A stretch of DNA of 64,000 bases from Acinetobacter calcoaceticus DSM 30006 = CIP 81.8 (lineage in GTDB: Bacteria; Pseudomonadota; Gammaproteobacteria; Pseudomonadales; Moraxellaceae), in contig NZ_KB849780.1 of assembly GCF_000368965.1 (NCBI RefSeq), positions 992,145 through 1,056,144 of the forward strand, in the 5' to 3' direction. The translations under genes were made by a program, and so were the position numbers. Of this stretch, positions 63,630-64,000 are shown in pieces (the stretch's first letter is position 1; each line of letters opens with the position of its first letter). The notes under the pieces were generated by a model. That model did not search any database. It was not told the DNA's origin and saw only the letters and a program-made list of their open reading frames with translations.

Positions 63630-64000
63630 TTATAAGATACCAATCTCTTTAAAGAATTTTTGATAAGCCTCTGCTTTTTTCTCTAATGCCAATGGATAAG
63701 CTCTTGAAGAGGATGGTAAGCGGTATAAATTAATATCTCGCCCTACAAAGCGAATTGATGTAGATGTTCCTATAAGTGGTTTTTCAGTATGCTCTGGTAA
63801 AACAGAAATTAAGGTATCAGTCGCTTTATCACCTGTAGTCATGATGGTCTGACATAACGGAATCTGTTGAAGTAGAGCAGAAAGATCTGTCGGCGTTACT
63901 ATTTCAAGAAACTTATCTGCGGCATTCCCCTTCAATCGCTTAATTTGGTAAGCCGTGTCAAAGATTGCAATACCTGTTTCAATCAAGAAGTTTCGAATAC
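63630..64000 (-). CDS. Uracil-DNA glycosylase family protein (5' part outside the window)
   Basis: The minus frame is open from the right edge to the stop at 63630, about 123 codons; the start lies beyond the window. FLIETGIAIFDTAYQIKRLK and TDLSALLQQIPLCQTIMTTG fit the middle, and the closing LIGTSTSIRFVGRDINLYRL then PSSSRAYP the end, of UDG-superfamily (DNA-deoxyinosine or T/U mismatch) glycosylases. Such enzymes remove damaged bases from DNA. An internal TTG at 63986 is not a real start because the frame continues upstream. It is convergent with the PLD gene. Confidence 0.65.
   Translation of the reverse strand, partial: IRNFLIETGIAIFDTAYQIKRLKGNAADKFLEIVTPTDLSALLQQIPLCQTIMTTGDKATDTLISVLPEHTEKPLIGTSTSIRFVGRDINLYRLPSSSRAYPLALEKKAEAYQKFFKEIGIL

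Overview
The window looks like a piece of an Acinetobacter chromosome, most likely of the A. baumannii / A. calcoaceticus complex. The DNA is AT-rich, intergenic regions are very AT-rich, and several gene sets are ones I associate with that genus: a nadV/nrtR NAD-salvage block, a chaperone-usher pilus operon next to a class III alcohol dehydrogenase, a DUF4882-type protein and a DUF6091-type binding protein. This assignment rests on family recognition, not on a database search. No rRNA, tRNA, CRISPR array or intact insertion sequence was seen. Most of the window reads as accessory or metabolic-island DNA.

Layout. 0-5.2 kb: the 5' part of a secreted tyrosinase (cut by the left edge), a tightly overlapping FecCD-type ABC importer with a GNAT enzyme, then two gene remnants joined head-on (an AraC-type C-terminus and an NTF2-like fragment with an internal stop). 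5.2-14.9 kb: a LysR regulator divergent from a redox set (aldo/keto reductase, NTF2-like, SDR, NmrA-like, Old Yellow Enzyme, flavin reductase), then LysE exporter, VOC protein, dicarboxylate symporter and a second LysR regulator. 15.1-19.9 kb: NAD salvage from nicotinamide (prs-like, nadV, nrtR) plus an MTHFR-like gene, preceded by a long palindrome. 20-24.5 kb: a tiny lipoprotein, a proline-rich micro-protein beside a three-helix membrane protein, a HEPN-like/zinc-ribbon protein, a LuxR regulator and an amidase.

25.1-32.8 kb holds the most unusual block: an EmrA/EmrB efflux pair, an uncharacterised acyltransferase-like protein, a GH3-family (acyl-acid amido synthetase) gene broken here by one in-frame TGA, a TolC-family outer-membrane channel and a GNAT protein. 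The last four overlap by ATGA junctions. Together they suggest a make-and-export pathway for an amide-conjugated small molecule. 33-38.7 kb: a small alarmone hydrolase, orphan proteins, a 1.4-kb gene-free tract with a folded RNA-like element resembling phage C4 antisense RNA, a TetR regulator, an alpha/beta hydrolase and a DEDDh exonuclease. 39-48.8 kb: a solute-binding protein, an amidohydrolase lipoprotein, a hipA-hipB pair preceded by three operator-like palindromes at exact 41-bp spacing (a fourth copy lies about 9.5 kb away), a short UvrA-like ABC protein and a VF530-family protein.

48.5-55.4 kb is a chaperone-usher pilus operon (pilin, chaperone, usher, two-domain tip adhesin) flanked by a short pilin-like secreted protein and a DUF4882-type protein. 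55.4-64 kb: class III alcohol dehydrogenase, a large protein with a putative TIM-barrel part, a catalase-like lipoprotein, two paralogous small proteins (one frameshifted by a 4-bp duplication), a GFA-family protein, a phospholipase D-family enzyme, and a uracil-DNA-glycosylase-like gene cut by the right edge.
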